This document shows, piece by piece, positions 25,715 to 33,758 of a stretch of DNA of 64,000 nt. The stretch is taken from assembly GCF_000429005.1 (NCBI RefSeq), contig NZ_AUBA01000001.1:124001-188000 (forward strand), given 5' to 3'. The notes beneath the pieces were generated by a model. It was not told where the DNA came from and searched no databases. It worked only from the letters and a program-made list of their open reading frames with translations. The position numbers and the translations under genes are program-made. Position 1 is the stretch's first letter. Each line of letters starts with the position of its first letter. Source of the stretch: Novosphingobium acidiphilum DSM 19966 (GTDB lineage Bacteria; Pseudomonadota; Alphaproteobacteria; Sphingomonadales; Sphingomonadaceae).

Positions 25715-25736
25715 TTGTTGTACGATCGTTCAACAA
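25715..25736. promoter_or_regulatory. Palindromic TetR-type operator
   Basis: A 22-base palindrome made of outer arms TTGTTG and CAACAA and inner core ACGATCGT; only the two single bases between arm and core (T on both sides) break the symmetry. It lies between the divergent TetR and Rieske oxygenase genes, 17 bases from the regulator start and 23 from the oxygenase start. This is the standard arrangement for an autoregulated TetR repressor. Confidence 0.8.
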
Positions 25737-25758
25737 GCTTTCGTTTCCGAGGATTTCC

Positions 25759-26940
25759 ATGGCCGATCTTGGCACCCCTGTTCAGGACATTGCGTCGCAA
25801 GCCGCAGACCCCGACGCGGATTGGAGCCTGCCCGGCTGGATCTACACCGATCCCGAATTCCACCAACTGGAAATTGAACGCATTATCCGCCCGTCGTGGC
25901 AGATCGTGTGCCATCACAGCGATCTGGCCCAGCCGGGCCAGTGGCGCAGCCTGGACATCATCGGCGAAAGCGTGATCGTGGTGCGCGGCGAAGACGGCAC
26001 GATCCGGGCCTTTGCCAATGTCTGCCGGCATCGTGCGATGCGGCTGGTCGAGGGCACGGCGGGGTGCGCGCGAAAGCTGGTCTGCCCATATCACGCCTGG
26101 ACTTATGAAACCGACGGTCGGCTGACCGGGGTGCCGATGAAATCGGACTATCCGACGCTGCAACTCGATCAGCACGGGCTGGCGCGCGTCGATCTGGAAC
26201 TGTGGCACGGGTTCGTGTTCGTGCGGCTGGCCGATGCCGGATTTCCCTCGGTCGCCGAGATGATGGCCCCCTGCGAGGCGGAAATCGCGCCCTATCGGTT
26301 TGCCGACTTGCGCTGCATCGCCGATCTGCGCGTGCGCCCGCGCGCGCTCAACTGGAAAAACCTGGGCGACAACTATTCCGACAATCTGCACATTCCGGTG
26401 GCGCATGATGGCCTGACGCGGCTGTTTGGCAAAAGCTACGAAATCGGCGCGGCGCCGTGGGTTGACCGGCTGAAAGGCGATCTGGTCGACCGGCCGTCGT
26501 CGAATCCGTCCGAACGGTTTTACCAGACCCACCTGCCGCACGTGCCGCATTTGCCCCAGGTGGCGCAGCGACGCTGGCTCTATTACAAGCTGTGGCCGAA
26601 CATGGCGTTCGATATCTATGCCGACCAGATCGATTTCATGCAGTGGATCCCGACCGGGCCGACCACCTGTGTCCTGCGCGAGATGGCCTATGCCTTGCCC
26701 GATGACCGCCGCGCGATGACACTGGCGCGCTATGCCAACGGGCGGATCAACCGCGTGGTCAACCGCGAAGACACCTGGTTGATCGAACGCGTCCAGCAGG
26801 GCATGGCCAGCCGGACCTATGGTGCCGGCCCGATCGGGCGCAGCGAAGTTTGCCTGCGCAGCTTTGCCCGCAAGATCCGCATGCTGATCCCCGAGGCACG
26901 CCTGCACCACGCTCCGCCTGCGGGCTGGAGCCAGACCTGA
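25759..26940 (+). CDS. Rieske non-heme iron oxygenase, alpha subunit
   Basis: A 393-residue oxygenase. The Rieske [2Fe-2S] cluster ligands are Cys89/His91 (CRHRAM) and Cys109/His112 (CPYHAW). The catalytic iron motif is DNLHIPVAH with His211 and His216; the Asp just before fits the electron-transfer bridge. CGAGGA is 5 bases from the ATG. The family includes ring-hydroxylating dioxygenases and N-demethylases acting on betaines or carnitine. The BetI-like regulator next to it favours a quaternary or methylated amine, but that is inference. No reductase or beta subunit gene is adjacent, so electrons must come from elsewhere. Confidence 0.9.
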   Translation: MADLGTPVQDIASQAADPDADWSLPGWIYTDPEFHQLEIERIIRPSWQIVCHHSDLAQPGQWRSLDIIGESVIVVRGEDGTIRAFANVCRHRAMRLVEGTAGCARKLVCPYHAWTYETDGRLTGVPMKSDYPTLQLDQHGLARVDLELWHGFVFVRLADAGFPSVAEMMAPCEAEIAPYRFADLRCIADLRVRPRALNWKNLGDNYSDNLHIPVAHDGLTRLFGKSYEIGAAPWVDRLKGDLVDRPSSNPSERFYQTHLPHVPHLPQVAQRRWLYYKLWPNMAFDIYADQIDFMQWIPTGPTTCVLREMAYALPDDRRAMTLARYANGRINRVVNREDTWLIERVQQGMASRTYGAGPIGRSEVCLRSFARKIRMLIPEARLHHAPPAGWSQT

Positions 26941-26986
26941 TCCCTTTTGCACCGCGCAAGCGACTGACTGACATTTGGAGAGATTG

Positions 26987-28603
26987 ATGACCAACCGTTA
27001 TGACGCCATCATTATCGGCGGTGGCCACAACGGCCTGACGTGTGCGTTTTATCTGGCCAAGGCAGGGATGCGGGTGCGCGTGCTGGAACGCCGCCACGTG
27101 GTCGGCGGCGCGGCGGTAACCGAAGAGTTTCACCCCGGTTTTCGCAATTCGACCGCCAGCTATACCGTCAGCCTGCTGCGCCCGCAGGTGATCGCCGACA
27201 TGAAGCTGCACGAACGCGGCTATCGCGTGATCGAGCGCACCATTTCCAATTTCTTCCCCTTTCCCGATACCTACATGACGCTGGGCGGCGGCGCCGAACG
27301 CACCATGGCGCAGTTTGCGCGCTTTTCGCAAAAGGATGCCGCAGCCTATCCGCGCTATGACGCGGCGCTGGAAAAGGTTGCGCAAGTGTTGCGCGATCTG
27401 GCGCTGCAAACCCCGCCCAATGCCGGCGGCGGGTTTGGTGCATTGGCGGCAGCGGCCAGGCAGGGCTGGCCGCTGGCCAAAATGGATATCGCCACGCAGC
27501 GCGATCTGCTGGACATTTTCACCAAGTCGGCGCGCGATTTCCTGGATGGCTGGTTCGAGGACGACCACGTCAAATCGGCGTTTGCGTTCGATGCGGTGGT
27601 GGGCAATTTTGCCGGGGTGTCGACGCCGGGTTCGGCCTATGTGCTGTTGCACCACGTGTTCGGCGAAGTGAATGGCAAGATGGGCGCCTGGGGCCACGCG
27701 GTGGGCGGCATGGGTGCGATCACGCAGGCGATGGCAGCGGCCTGCGCCGAATATGGCGTCGAGATCAGCCTTGAATCACCGGTCGACAAAGTGCTGGTCA
27801 ACAATGGCAAGGCCCAAGGCGTCAAACTGGTCGGCGGCGAGGAGCTCTATGCCCCGATCGTCGCGGCCAATGTCGGCCCGGCGATGCTGTATCGCCAGAT
27901 GGTCGATGCAAGCGATCTGGACGAGGATTTCAATCGCCGGATCAAGGGTTTCAAGACCGGATCGGGCACGTTCCGGATGAATGTGGCGCTGTCCGAACTG
28001 CCCGATTTCACGGTGTTGCCGGGCAAAGCCAAAGCCGAACATCACACCGCCGGCATCATCATCGCGCCGGGCCTTGATTACATGGACCAGGCGTTTGACG
28101 ATGCCAGGACCCATGGCTGGTCAAAGCAGCCGATTGTGGAGATCAAGATCCCGTCAACCGTCGATGACAGCCTGGCGCCAGCGGGCGCGCATGTCGCCAG
28201 CCTGTTCTGCCAGCAGTTTGCGCCCGAACTGCCCAACGGGCAAAGCTGGGACGATGTGCGCGAAGACGTGGCCGACCTGATCATCAACACGATCGATGCC
28301 CATGCCCCCAATTTCAAGGCCAGCGTGATCGCACGGCAGATCCATTCGCCGCTCGATCTGGAACGCAAATTCGGCCTGATCGGCGGCGATATCTTTCATG
28401 GCAACATGGGGCTGGATCAGCTGTGGTCGGCGCGCCCGGTGCTGGGCCACGGCGATTACCGTTCGCCGATCAAAGGCCTGTACATGTGCGGATCGGGCAC
28501 CCACCCGGGCGGTGGCGTGACCGGCGCGCCGGGCCACAACGCCGCGCACGAAATCATCCGCGATCGCGGCCTTTTGTGGAAGGCGCTGCACCGCGCACGG
28601 TAA
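26987..28603 (+). CDS. Phytoene dehydrogenase-like FAD oxidoreductase, PYROXD2 type
   Basis: A 538-residue flavoprotein. The FAD-binding motif AIIIGGGHNGLTCAFYLAKAG is at about residues 6-25 (given here in two parts: AIIIGGGHNGL, TCAFYLAKAG), followed by VLERRHVVGGAAVTEE. The C-terminal GLYMCGSGTHPGGGVTGAPG is the typical end motif of the PYROXD2/carotenoid-desaturase-like group. GGAGAG sits 4 bases from the ATG. It is 46 bases downstream of the Rieske oxygenase and probably co-transcribed. The substrate is unknown. PYROXD2-like proteins are often found in catabolic clusters and are not evidence for carotenoid synthesis; no crt genes are present. Confidence 0.88.
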   Translation: MTNRYDAIIIGGGHNGLTCAFYLAKAGMRVRVLERRHVVGGAAVTEEFHPGFRNSTASYTVSLLRPQVIADMKLHERGYRVIERTISNFFPFPDTYMTLGGGAERTMAQFARFSQKDAAAYPRYDAALEKVAQVLRDLALQTPPNAGGGFGALAAAARQGWPLAKMDIATQRDLLDIFTKSARDFLDGWFEDDHVKSAFAFDAVVGNFAGVSTPGSAYVLLHHVFGEVNGKMGAWGHAVGGMGAITQAMAAACAEYGVEISLESPVDKVLVNNGKAQGVKLVGGEELYAPIVAANVGPAMLYRQMVDASDLDEDFNRRIKGFKTGSGTFRMNVALSELPDFTVLPGKAKAEHHTAGIIIAPGLDYMDQAFDDARTHGWSKQPIVEIKIPSTVDDSLAPAGAHVASLFCQQFAPELPNGQSWDDVREDVADLIINTIDAHAPNFKASVIARQIHSPLDLERKFGLIGGDIFHGNMGLDQLWSARPVLGHGDYRSPIKGLYMCGSGTHPGGGVTGAPGHNAAHEIIRDRGLLWKALHRAR

Positions 28604-28606
28604 CGG

Positions 28607-29920
28607 TCATGCCGGGGCGGCGGTCCGTCGCTGCCCCAGCCGCACCACGCCATAGATCGGCAATCCGCAAGCCAGCAGACCCGCGCCATAGGCCATCGCC
28701 TCAAGCCCCAGGCCCCAGGTGGCCCACGCCGAAAAGGCCGCGCCGAACAGCGCAACCGGGATCATCAGCCGCTCGCCCGGCAGCAGGCGGATCGCGGCCA
28801 ACATGGTCATCGCGTAGGTCAGCATGCCCGCCGCCAGGCTGACCGAGGCGATGAACTGGAACAGGTCGCCCATCCCGCGCCCGAAATTCAGCAGCGTGAC
28901 CGCGCTCAGCAGCAGGCTTGACACCACATGCCCGCGCGCCGGGGTGCCCGCGCGGTTTTCCTTGGCGAACCACAGCGGAAACACCCCGCCGCGCGCCATC
29001 GCCCAGGGCATTTCGCCCTGCAGCAGGATAAAGCCGTTCAGCGCGCCAAACGCGCTGATCGCGGCAAACACCGCCACCACCCCGCCGACCGCGCCGCCGA
29101 ATTGCCGCGCCAGAAACGCGGCGACCGGCGCGGGTGAGGCGGCAGCGGCAGCGATCGGCATATAGCCCTGAAATGCCGCCGAAATGCCCAGGAATATAAG
29201 GCCGGCCAGCACCGTGCCGACCATTGTCGCCATCGGCACCACCTGTGTGGCGTTGTCGACCTTGTCGGCGGGCACGGTGGCGGATTCGATCCCCAGAAAC
29301 GCCCAGAAACACAGGCCCGCTGCCGCTGCGATATTGCCGCCGTTGATCGGCACGGGGGTCTGCGCGATCATCGGCGCGCCCGACAGCCACAGCCACAGCG
29401 CCAGCCCGATCACTGCAAACAGCGGTACCGATTTGATCAGCGTGGTCGCCACCGCCCAGTCGCCCGCGCCGCGTACACCGCGAATGTTGATCAGCGTCAG
29501 CACCCACACACAGCCCACCGCCATCACCGCGGGCAGGCCGGGCACCCGTCCGATCGCAGGAATCACCCCCGACAGCGCGCTGACCACCGCAACCGCCAGC
29601 GCACCATTGCCTGCCCACAGCAGAACCCAATAACTCCACGCAGTGATGAACCCGGCAAATGGCCCGAACGCTGCCTGGACATAGCCGTAAGGGCCGCCCG
29701 CCATCGGTGTCTTGGCGCCCAGCCGGGCAAACACCAGCGCCATCGCCAGCGCAGCTGCGCTGGTAATGACCCACCCGATCAACTGGTTTGCGCCCAACGG
29801 TGCCAGCGTTGCCGGCAGCAGATAGACGCCCGATCCGATCAGATTGCCCAGCACCAGCGCCAGCGCCATCCACGGCCCCAGCCCGCGCGGCCTATCCGGT
29901 ACCTGCGTCAATGGCGTCAC
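28607..29920 (-). CDS. APC superfamily amino acid/polyamine permease
   Basis: A 437-residue membrane protein with about 12 helices. The first helix carries GNLIGSGVYLLPATLAP, the Gly-rich unwound substrate site of the AdiC/APC family, and CFWAFLGIESATVPADKV matches helix 6. The GTG start abuts a GGGGGA box; a TTG three codons later has the same box at ideal 8-base spacing and may be the true start. It is convergent with the flavoprotein, four bases apart, and may import an amino acid or amine used by the neighbouring oxygenase pathway; that link is inference. Confidence 0.88.
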   Translation of the reverse strand: MTPLTQVPDRPRGLGPWMALALVLGNLIGSGVYLLPATLAPLGANQLIGWVITSAAALAMALVFARLGAKTPMAGGPYGYVQAAFGPFAGFITAWSYWVLLWAGNGALAVAVVSALSGVIPAIGRVPGLPAVMAVGCVWVLTLINIRGVRGAGDWAVATTLIKSVPLFAVIGLALWLWLSGAPMIAQTPVPINGGNIAAAAGLCFWAFLGIESATVPADKVDNATQVVPMATMVGTVLAGLIFLGISAAFQGYMPIAAAAASPAPVAAFLARQFGGAVGGVVAVFAAISAFGALNGFILLQGEMPWAMARGGVFPLWFAKENRAGTPARGHVVSSLLLSAVTLLNFGRGMGDLFQFIASVSLAAGMLTYAMTMLAAIRLLPGERLMIPVALFGAAFSAWATWGLGLEAMAYGAGLLACGLPIYGVVRLGQRRTAAPA

Positions 29921-29969
29921 TCCCCCACAAAGCGGTCAGATTAGCACCGGTTTGGCGGGCGTCACGCGG

Positions 29970-30980
29970 TTAGTTGGCTTTGCGCGCAGTCCACACGGTG
30001 ATGTAATCGATCGATCCGCGACATTCGCCCATGACATTCTGATCGATCAGGCGAAACCGTGTGCCGTCCCAGGCATAGGTTTGCGAAACGCCGCAATCGC
30101 CGATGCCGCGGCCTTTTTCATAGCTCGACAAAGTGCGGGTCTTGGCATCCCAGCCGCCATTGGTCAGGTCGGGATCATTGCCTTCACCCATGCCGGGATA
30201 TGTGTCGAACCTGGCGATATGCGGCGGCCCTGCTTCATCGAGCACATAAACGCTGGTGAACAGGTTGTAGGCACCATTGCCGCAAGGGTGATCGATCAGC
30301 ACCAGGCTGTGCGTTGCATCCAGCCGATGCGCCTCGGGCCGGACCGGCCCGCCATACTCACACCGCGCGTTGTCATCGCCGATCAGGCGGGCGGCCTGCG
30401 CCACGGTGATCGTACGCGGTGGCTTTGCCGAGGGCGGCGGCGTCATGATCAGCGGCGCAGGCGGGGGCGGGGGCACCGCGCTGTCAGGTTTGGGTCCGGT
30501 GGCCTTGAGCGCGCCGATCGTGCCCATGCGTCTTTGCTGGTCGTCGATATACAGCAGCGCTGCGGCAAGCCCGGACAACGAGGTATCGCTGACGTGCGCA
30601 CCGTCGGCCTTGTACAGCGCGGCACGTCGGCCATTGGCAAACGCGTTCAAAAGCGTCCGTGACAGGGCAATTTGTGCCCCATCATTGGCCTGCGCCGTAA
30701 AATGCGTTGCGGCCACGCCATCGATGCGCAGTTCAAACCGCGTGCCGGGGGCCGATTTGTCGGGCAGCGGGATGTCGAGCATGGCGGGGGCATTGGGTGC
30801 GCCATCGCGGTTGATCACCAGCATCAGTGCGCCGTCTTCGCCGATGTCGGCGCCATCGGACATCAACGCATTGGCCTGGCAGCTGCGCACGTTGTCGCAG
30901 CCGACGATCCAGTCCTTGAAGGTGTGCAACGCCCCGGGCTGCGGGGTGGCGACAACGGCCGCCAGGGCAAGCAGGATCAT
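29970..30980 (-). CDS. DUF1176 domain exported protein
   Basis: A 336-residue protein with a very short N-terminal hydrophobic leader (MILLALAAVVATPQP). The DUF1176 features include FKDWIVGCDNVRSCQANAL with paired Cys, a Pro-rich linker near residues 175-200 (PPPPPAPLIMTPPP), and a C-terminal half with DHPCGNGAYN and GDCGVSQTYAW. Function of the family is not established; the even number of Cys suggests disulfides and a periplasmic location. It is 12 bases downstream of the glycosyltransferase on the same strand, so the two may be co-transcribed. Confidence 0.88.
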   Translation of the reverse strand: MILLALAAVVATPQPGALHTFKDWIVGCDNVRSCQANALMSDGADIGEDGALMLVINRDGAPNAPAMLDIPLPDKSAPGTRFELRIDGVAATHFTAQANDGAQIALSRTLLNAFANGRRAALYKADGAHVSDTSLSGLAAALLYIDDQQRRMGTIGALKATGPKPDSAVPPPPPAPLIMTPPPSAKPPRTITVAQAARLIGDDNARCEYGGPVRPEAHRLDATHSLVLIDHPCGNGAYNLFTSVYVLDEAGPPHIARFDTYPGMGEGNDPDLTNGGWDAKTRTLSSYEKGRGIGDCGVSQTYAWDGTRFRLIDQNVMGECRGSIDYITVWTARKAN

Positions 30981-30992
30981 GGGCGGCGTTCC

Positions 30993-31781
30993 TTATTCCC
31001 AGCTGCGGTTGCGCAGCGCCTCGCTCAGCATTTTTCTGCGTGCAAATTTACCGGCGAGGTGGCGGTAGAAAAACCACGGCATCATGCGCGCCGGCAACAG
31101 GCCATAGGCAATCTTTTCCCACGCATTCCAGCTGACTGCGGTGGAATTGGTGCGGCGGGTGGACGGGAAACAATAGTGCCGCGCGTCATAGACCGAAGGG
31201 CCCTTGTCCATCATGCGCACCATGATCTCGTGATCTTCAAGCACGTAAGGCCAGATCGCGCTGTCAAACGCGCCCGCGGCGCGAAACGGATCCAGCCGCC
31301 ACGATTGCGCATACGTCCCGGCATGGCATTTTTTGGGCAACACCCGGCTGGCGAACAGCACGCGCTGCAGCCGCTTGCGCCCCAGGGCGTGGTCGGGGGT
31401 TGCATAAAGGTCGATTGCCATCACGCTGGTTGCGGCGGGATTGGCATCGAACAGCGCCAGGCACTGCGACACATAATGCGGCGGATACATCGTGTCGGCG
31501 TTCAGAAATCCGATGAATTCGCCCTGTGCCAGCGCAATGCCGCGCATCAGCGCGGGGACGACGCCGGGCGTGTCTTCTTCGACATGGGCGAAATCGATGT
31601 CGCTTGCCGCCAGAAAGGCTTCGACCAGCGCAGGCGAGGCGTCGGTCGACCGGTTGTTGACAATGATCAGCCGGAAATCGCGCGTGTCTTGCGCCGCGAT
31701 CGCCTCAAGCGTGGGCGTGATAAAGTCCTGCTCGTTGTAATAGGGCAGGACCAGCGCAATGCGCTTTGGCGATAACGACAC
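30993..31781 (-). CDS. Family 2 glycosyltransferase
   Basis: A 262-residue GT-A enzyme starting from GTG (VSLSPKRIALV). IALVLPYYNEQDFITPTLEAI is the nucleotide-sugar entry, IVNNRSTDAS follows and the DxD-like metal site is FLNADTMYPP near residue 100. There are no clear membrane segments. AAGGAA lies 5 bases upstream of the GTG. It is 14 bases downstream of the response regulator, so both are probably one transcript. Sugar and acceptor are unknown; an envelope glycan role is the default for such genes. Confidence 0.86.
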   Translation of the reverse strand: MSLSPKRIALVLPYYNEQDFITPTLEAIAAQDTRDFRLIIVNNRSTDASPALVEAFLAASDIDFAHVEEDTPGVVPALMRGIALAQGEFIGFLNADTMYPPHYVSQCLALFDANPAATSVMAIDLYATPDHALGRKRLQRVLFASRVLPKKCHAGTYAQSWRLDPFRAAGAFDSAIWPYVLEDHEIMVRMMDKGPSVYDARHYCFPSTRRTNSTAVSWNAWEKIAYGLLPARMMPWFFYRHLAGKFARRKMLSEALRNRSWE

Positions 31782-31795
31782 GAGGTTCCTTCGAC

Positions 31796-32467
31796 TTACG
31801 GCTTGTCCAGCACGTAGCCGAGCGAGCGTACCGTGCGCAAGGGATAGCCTGCGCCTGCATCGCGCAGCGCGCGCCGCAGCCGGCTGACCCAGGCATCGAC
31901 CGTGCGCTCGTCTATCGGCTGGCCCTGTTTGCCCAGCGCCGCGATCAGTTGCGCGCGTGAAAAAACCTGTCCGGGCTGTTCCATGAGATAGCGCAACAAA
32001 CGCAGTTCGTTGGGCATCAGCGCCAGGCAGACCTCTTTCCACCGCGCCTGCAGCGCCGACAGGTCCAGGCTCAGATCGCCCAGCCGCAGCGTGCGCGTCG
32101 GCACGTCGCTGTCGCCCAGTTGCACCGACAGCACGCGGTCGAGGACGGTCGACCGGTCGATCGGCCCGATCAGGTAATCATCGGCCCCGGCACGCAGCGC
32201 GCGACGCTTGGCCTCAGCCTCGTCATCTTCCAGCACCATGGTCACATGCGCGGCCTCGGTCTGGGGATTGTGGCGCAGACGCCGGCACAGTTCCAGGCCC
32301 GACAGATCGGGCAGCACCCAGTCCACAAAGGCCCAAGGCTTGCCATCGAGCAGCGGCAGCGGCGCATCGCCCTGCCACTTGTGAAACACCACGCGCAGAT
32401 CGCCGTGCGAAAAACTGTCGTTGCCGCCGTTCAAAGGGCCGGTCACCAGGATGTCAATCTGCCGCAT
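31796..32467 (-). CDS. OmpR-type winged-helix regulator with degenerate receiver
   Basis: A 223-residue protein. The C-terminal winged helix (about 125-223) is intact: MPNELRLLRYLMEQPGQVFS, then DERTVDAWVSRLRRALRDAG. The N-terminal receiver keeps an Asp at the phosphorylation position (Asp49 in FVDWVLPDLSG), but the usual acidic pair is absent (DILVTGPLNG in its place), the switch Thr/Ser is missing (MVLEDDE) and the conserved Lys is replaced by Gly101 (YLIGPI). Phosphorylation-dependent control is therefore doubtful. No kinase is nearby. AGGAC precedes the ATG. Confidence 0.88.
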   Translation of the reverse strand: MRQIDILVTGPLNGGNDSFSHGDLRVVFHKWQGDAPLPLLDGKPWAFVDWVLPDLSGLELCRRLRHNPQTEAAHVTMVLEDDEAEAKRRALRAGADDYLIGPIDRSTVLDRVLSVQLGDSDVPTRTLRLGDLSLDLSALQARWKEVCLALMPNELRLLRYLMEQPGQVFSRAQLIAALGKQGQPIDERTVDAWVSRLRRALRDAGAGYPLRTVRSLGYVLDKP

Positions 32468-32641
32468 CGGGTCCTGTCTTGTAGTTGCGCAAAAACTGCG
32501 ATGTGCCGCAGGTCTTCCATGTCGCGGAAATATGACCGGTGCATGACGATCAATGCAGCCTTGCAATGTTGGGCCACTGCGGCTTTGTTTGCACCAAAGG
32601 GCGACAACCGGAATGGCTGCGTCGGTGGGGAAGGGGATGCG

Positions 32642-33367
32642 ATGCACGGGGCGGTTTTCGGTGAATTTCTGGGAACGACGGTTTTGCTGCTGTTCGGCAA
32701 CGGGGTCGTGGCCAATTGTGTGCTCGATCGATCGAAGGGCAAGGACGGCGGATGGATGGTGATCGCCACCGCCTGGGGCTTTGCCGTGTTCTGCGGCATT
32801 GTCACCAGCCTGGCGGTGGGGGGCGTTGCACACCTCAACCCGGCGGTGACGCTGGCCAGTGCGATCGTGTCTGGCGATTACACCCATGTCATGCCCTATA
32901 TCGCAGCCCAGCTGGCAGGCGCGCTGGTGTCGGCCGTGCTGGTCTGGCTGGCCTATCTGCCGCACTGGGCAGGCAGCGATCCTGACAGCAAGCTGGCGGT
33001 GTTCTGCACGCAGCCGGCAATCCGCGCGCCCGCGGCCAATTTCACCAGCGAAGTGATCGGCACCGTGGTGCTGGTTGTTGTCGGCATGGGCCTTGCGTCA
33101 AGGGGTTTTGCCGCGGCCGGCCTGGCGCCGGGCATGGGCCCGTTTTTCTGGGGCATTCTGGTCTGGGCGATCGGCCTGTCGCTGGGCGGACAGACCGGGT
33201 ATGCGATCAACCCGGCGCGTGATCTGGGCCCGCGCATCGCGCATGCGATCCTGCCGATCCCGGGCAAGCGCGATAGCGACTGGGGTTACGCCTGGGTTCC
33301 GGTGGTTGCCCCGATGGTCGGCGCGGCGCTGGGGGCGGCGATCGTGCTGGCAACCGGGATCGCCTGA
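32642..33367 (+). CDS. MIP family aquaglyceroporin
   Basis: A 241-residue channel with six helices and two NPA boxes: HLNPAVTLAS (66-68) and INPARDLGPR (190-192). The Asp after the second NPA (NPARDLGPR) is the signature of glycerol facilitators, so glycerol or similar polyols are the likely substrate. AAGGGG is 5 bases from the ATG; open sequence further upstream is antisense to the response regulator and not used. No glycerol kinase or dehydrogenase is adjacent. A strong terminator follows. Confidence 0.92.
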   Translation: MHGAVFGEFLGTTVLLLFGNGVVANCVLDRSKGKDGGWMVIATAWGFAVFCGIVTSLAVGGVAHLNPAVTLASAIVSGDYTHVMPYIAAQLAGALVSAVLVWLAYLPHWAGSDPDSKLAVFCTQPAIRAPAANFTSEVIGTVVLVVVGMGLASRGFAAAGLAPGMGPFFWGILVWAIGLSLGGQTGYAINPARDLGPRIAHAILPIPGKRDSDWGYAWVPVVAPMVGAALGAAIVLATGIA

Positions 33368-33394
33368 CGCGGCGCGTGCAATCGGGCGCAATAA

Positions 33395-33427
33395 AAAAGG
33401 GGCGGTCATCTGGCGACCGCCCCTTTT
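33395..33427. terminator. Bidirectional intrinsic terminator
   Basis: Thirteen-base arms AAAAGGGGCGGTC and GACCGCCCCTTTT with a 7-base loop sit between the convergent aquaglyceroporin gene and the end of the ATP synthase operon. Flanking A and T runs let it serve both directions. Confidence 0.92.
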
Positions 33428-33452
33428 CTTAATTGGTGATGTGTCCGACGGT

Positions 33453-33707
33453 TCAGCCGACGTGTTCGGCCAGAACGGTCAGGCCCCGGGCGCTGACTTC
33501 GGCAAAGCCGCCCTTGACGGTGAATTCTTCCGGAGCGCCGCCGGGCGTACGCCACACGCGGATCACGCCGTCCTTTACCGTTGTCGTGAACGGCGCGTGG
33601 CCTTCCAGCACGCCGAATTCGCCTTCGGTGCCGGGCACCACGACCTGGTAGACGTTTTCCGACAGGACCAGCCGGGCAGGGGTGACGAGTTCAAACAGCA
33701 GCGACAT
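33453..33707 (-). CDS. atpC: ATP synthase F1 epsilon subunit
   Basis: An 84-residue epsilon subunit consisting of the beta-sandwich domain (FELVTPARLVLSENVYQVVV, GTEGEFGVLEGHAP). The C-terminal two-helix inhibitory domain found in E. coli is absent, as is usual in many alphaproteobacteria. The ATG preceded by GGGAA is preferred over a TTG two codons earlier. Last gene of the operon, about 50 bases downstream of atpD. Part of the rotor stalk. Confidence 0.93.
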   Translation of the reverse strand: MSLLFELVTPARLVLSENVYQVVVPGTEGEFGVLEGHAPFTTTVKDGVIRVWRTPGGAPEEFTVKGGFAEVSARGLTVLAEHVG

Positions 33708-33758
33708 GGTCAATTCCCGGGTGTGCCCGCCCCCGTGACAGGGGCGGTGCAGGTCTTA

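Noticed and set aside
26987..28603. Carotenoid biosynthesis gene (phytoene desaturase)
   Set aside because: The fold is shared, but the sequence features match the PYROXD2-like group and no crt genes occur nearby.
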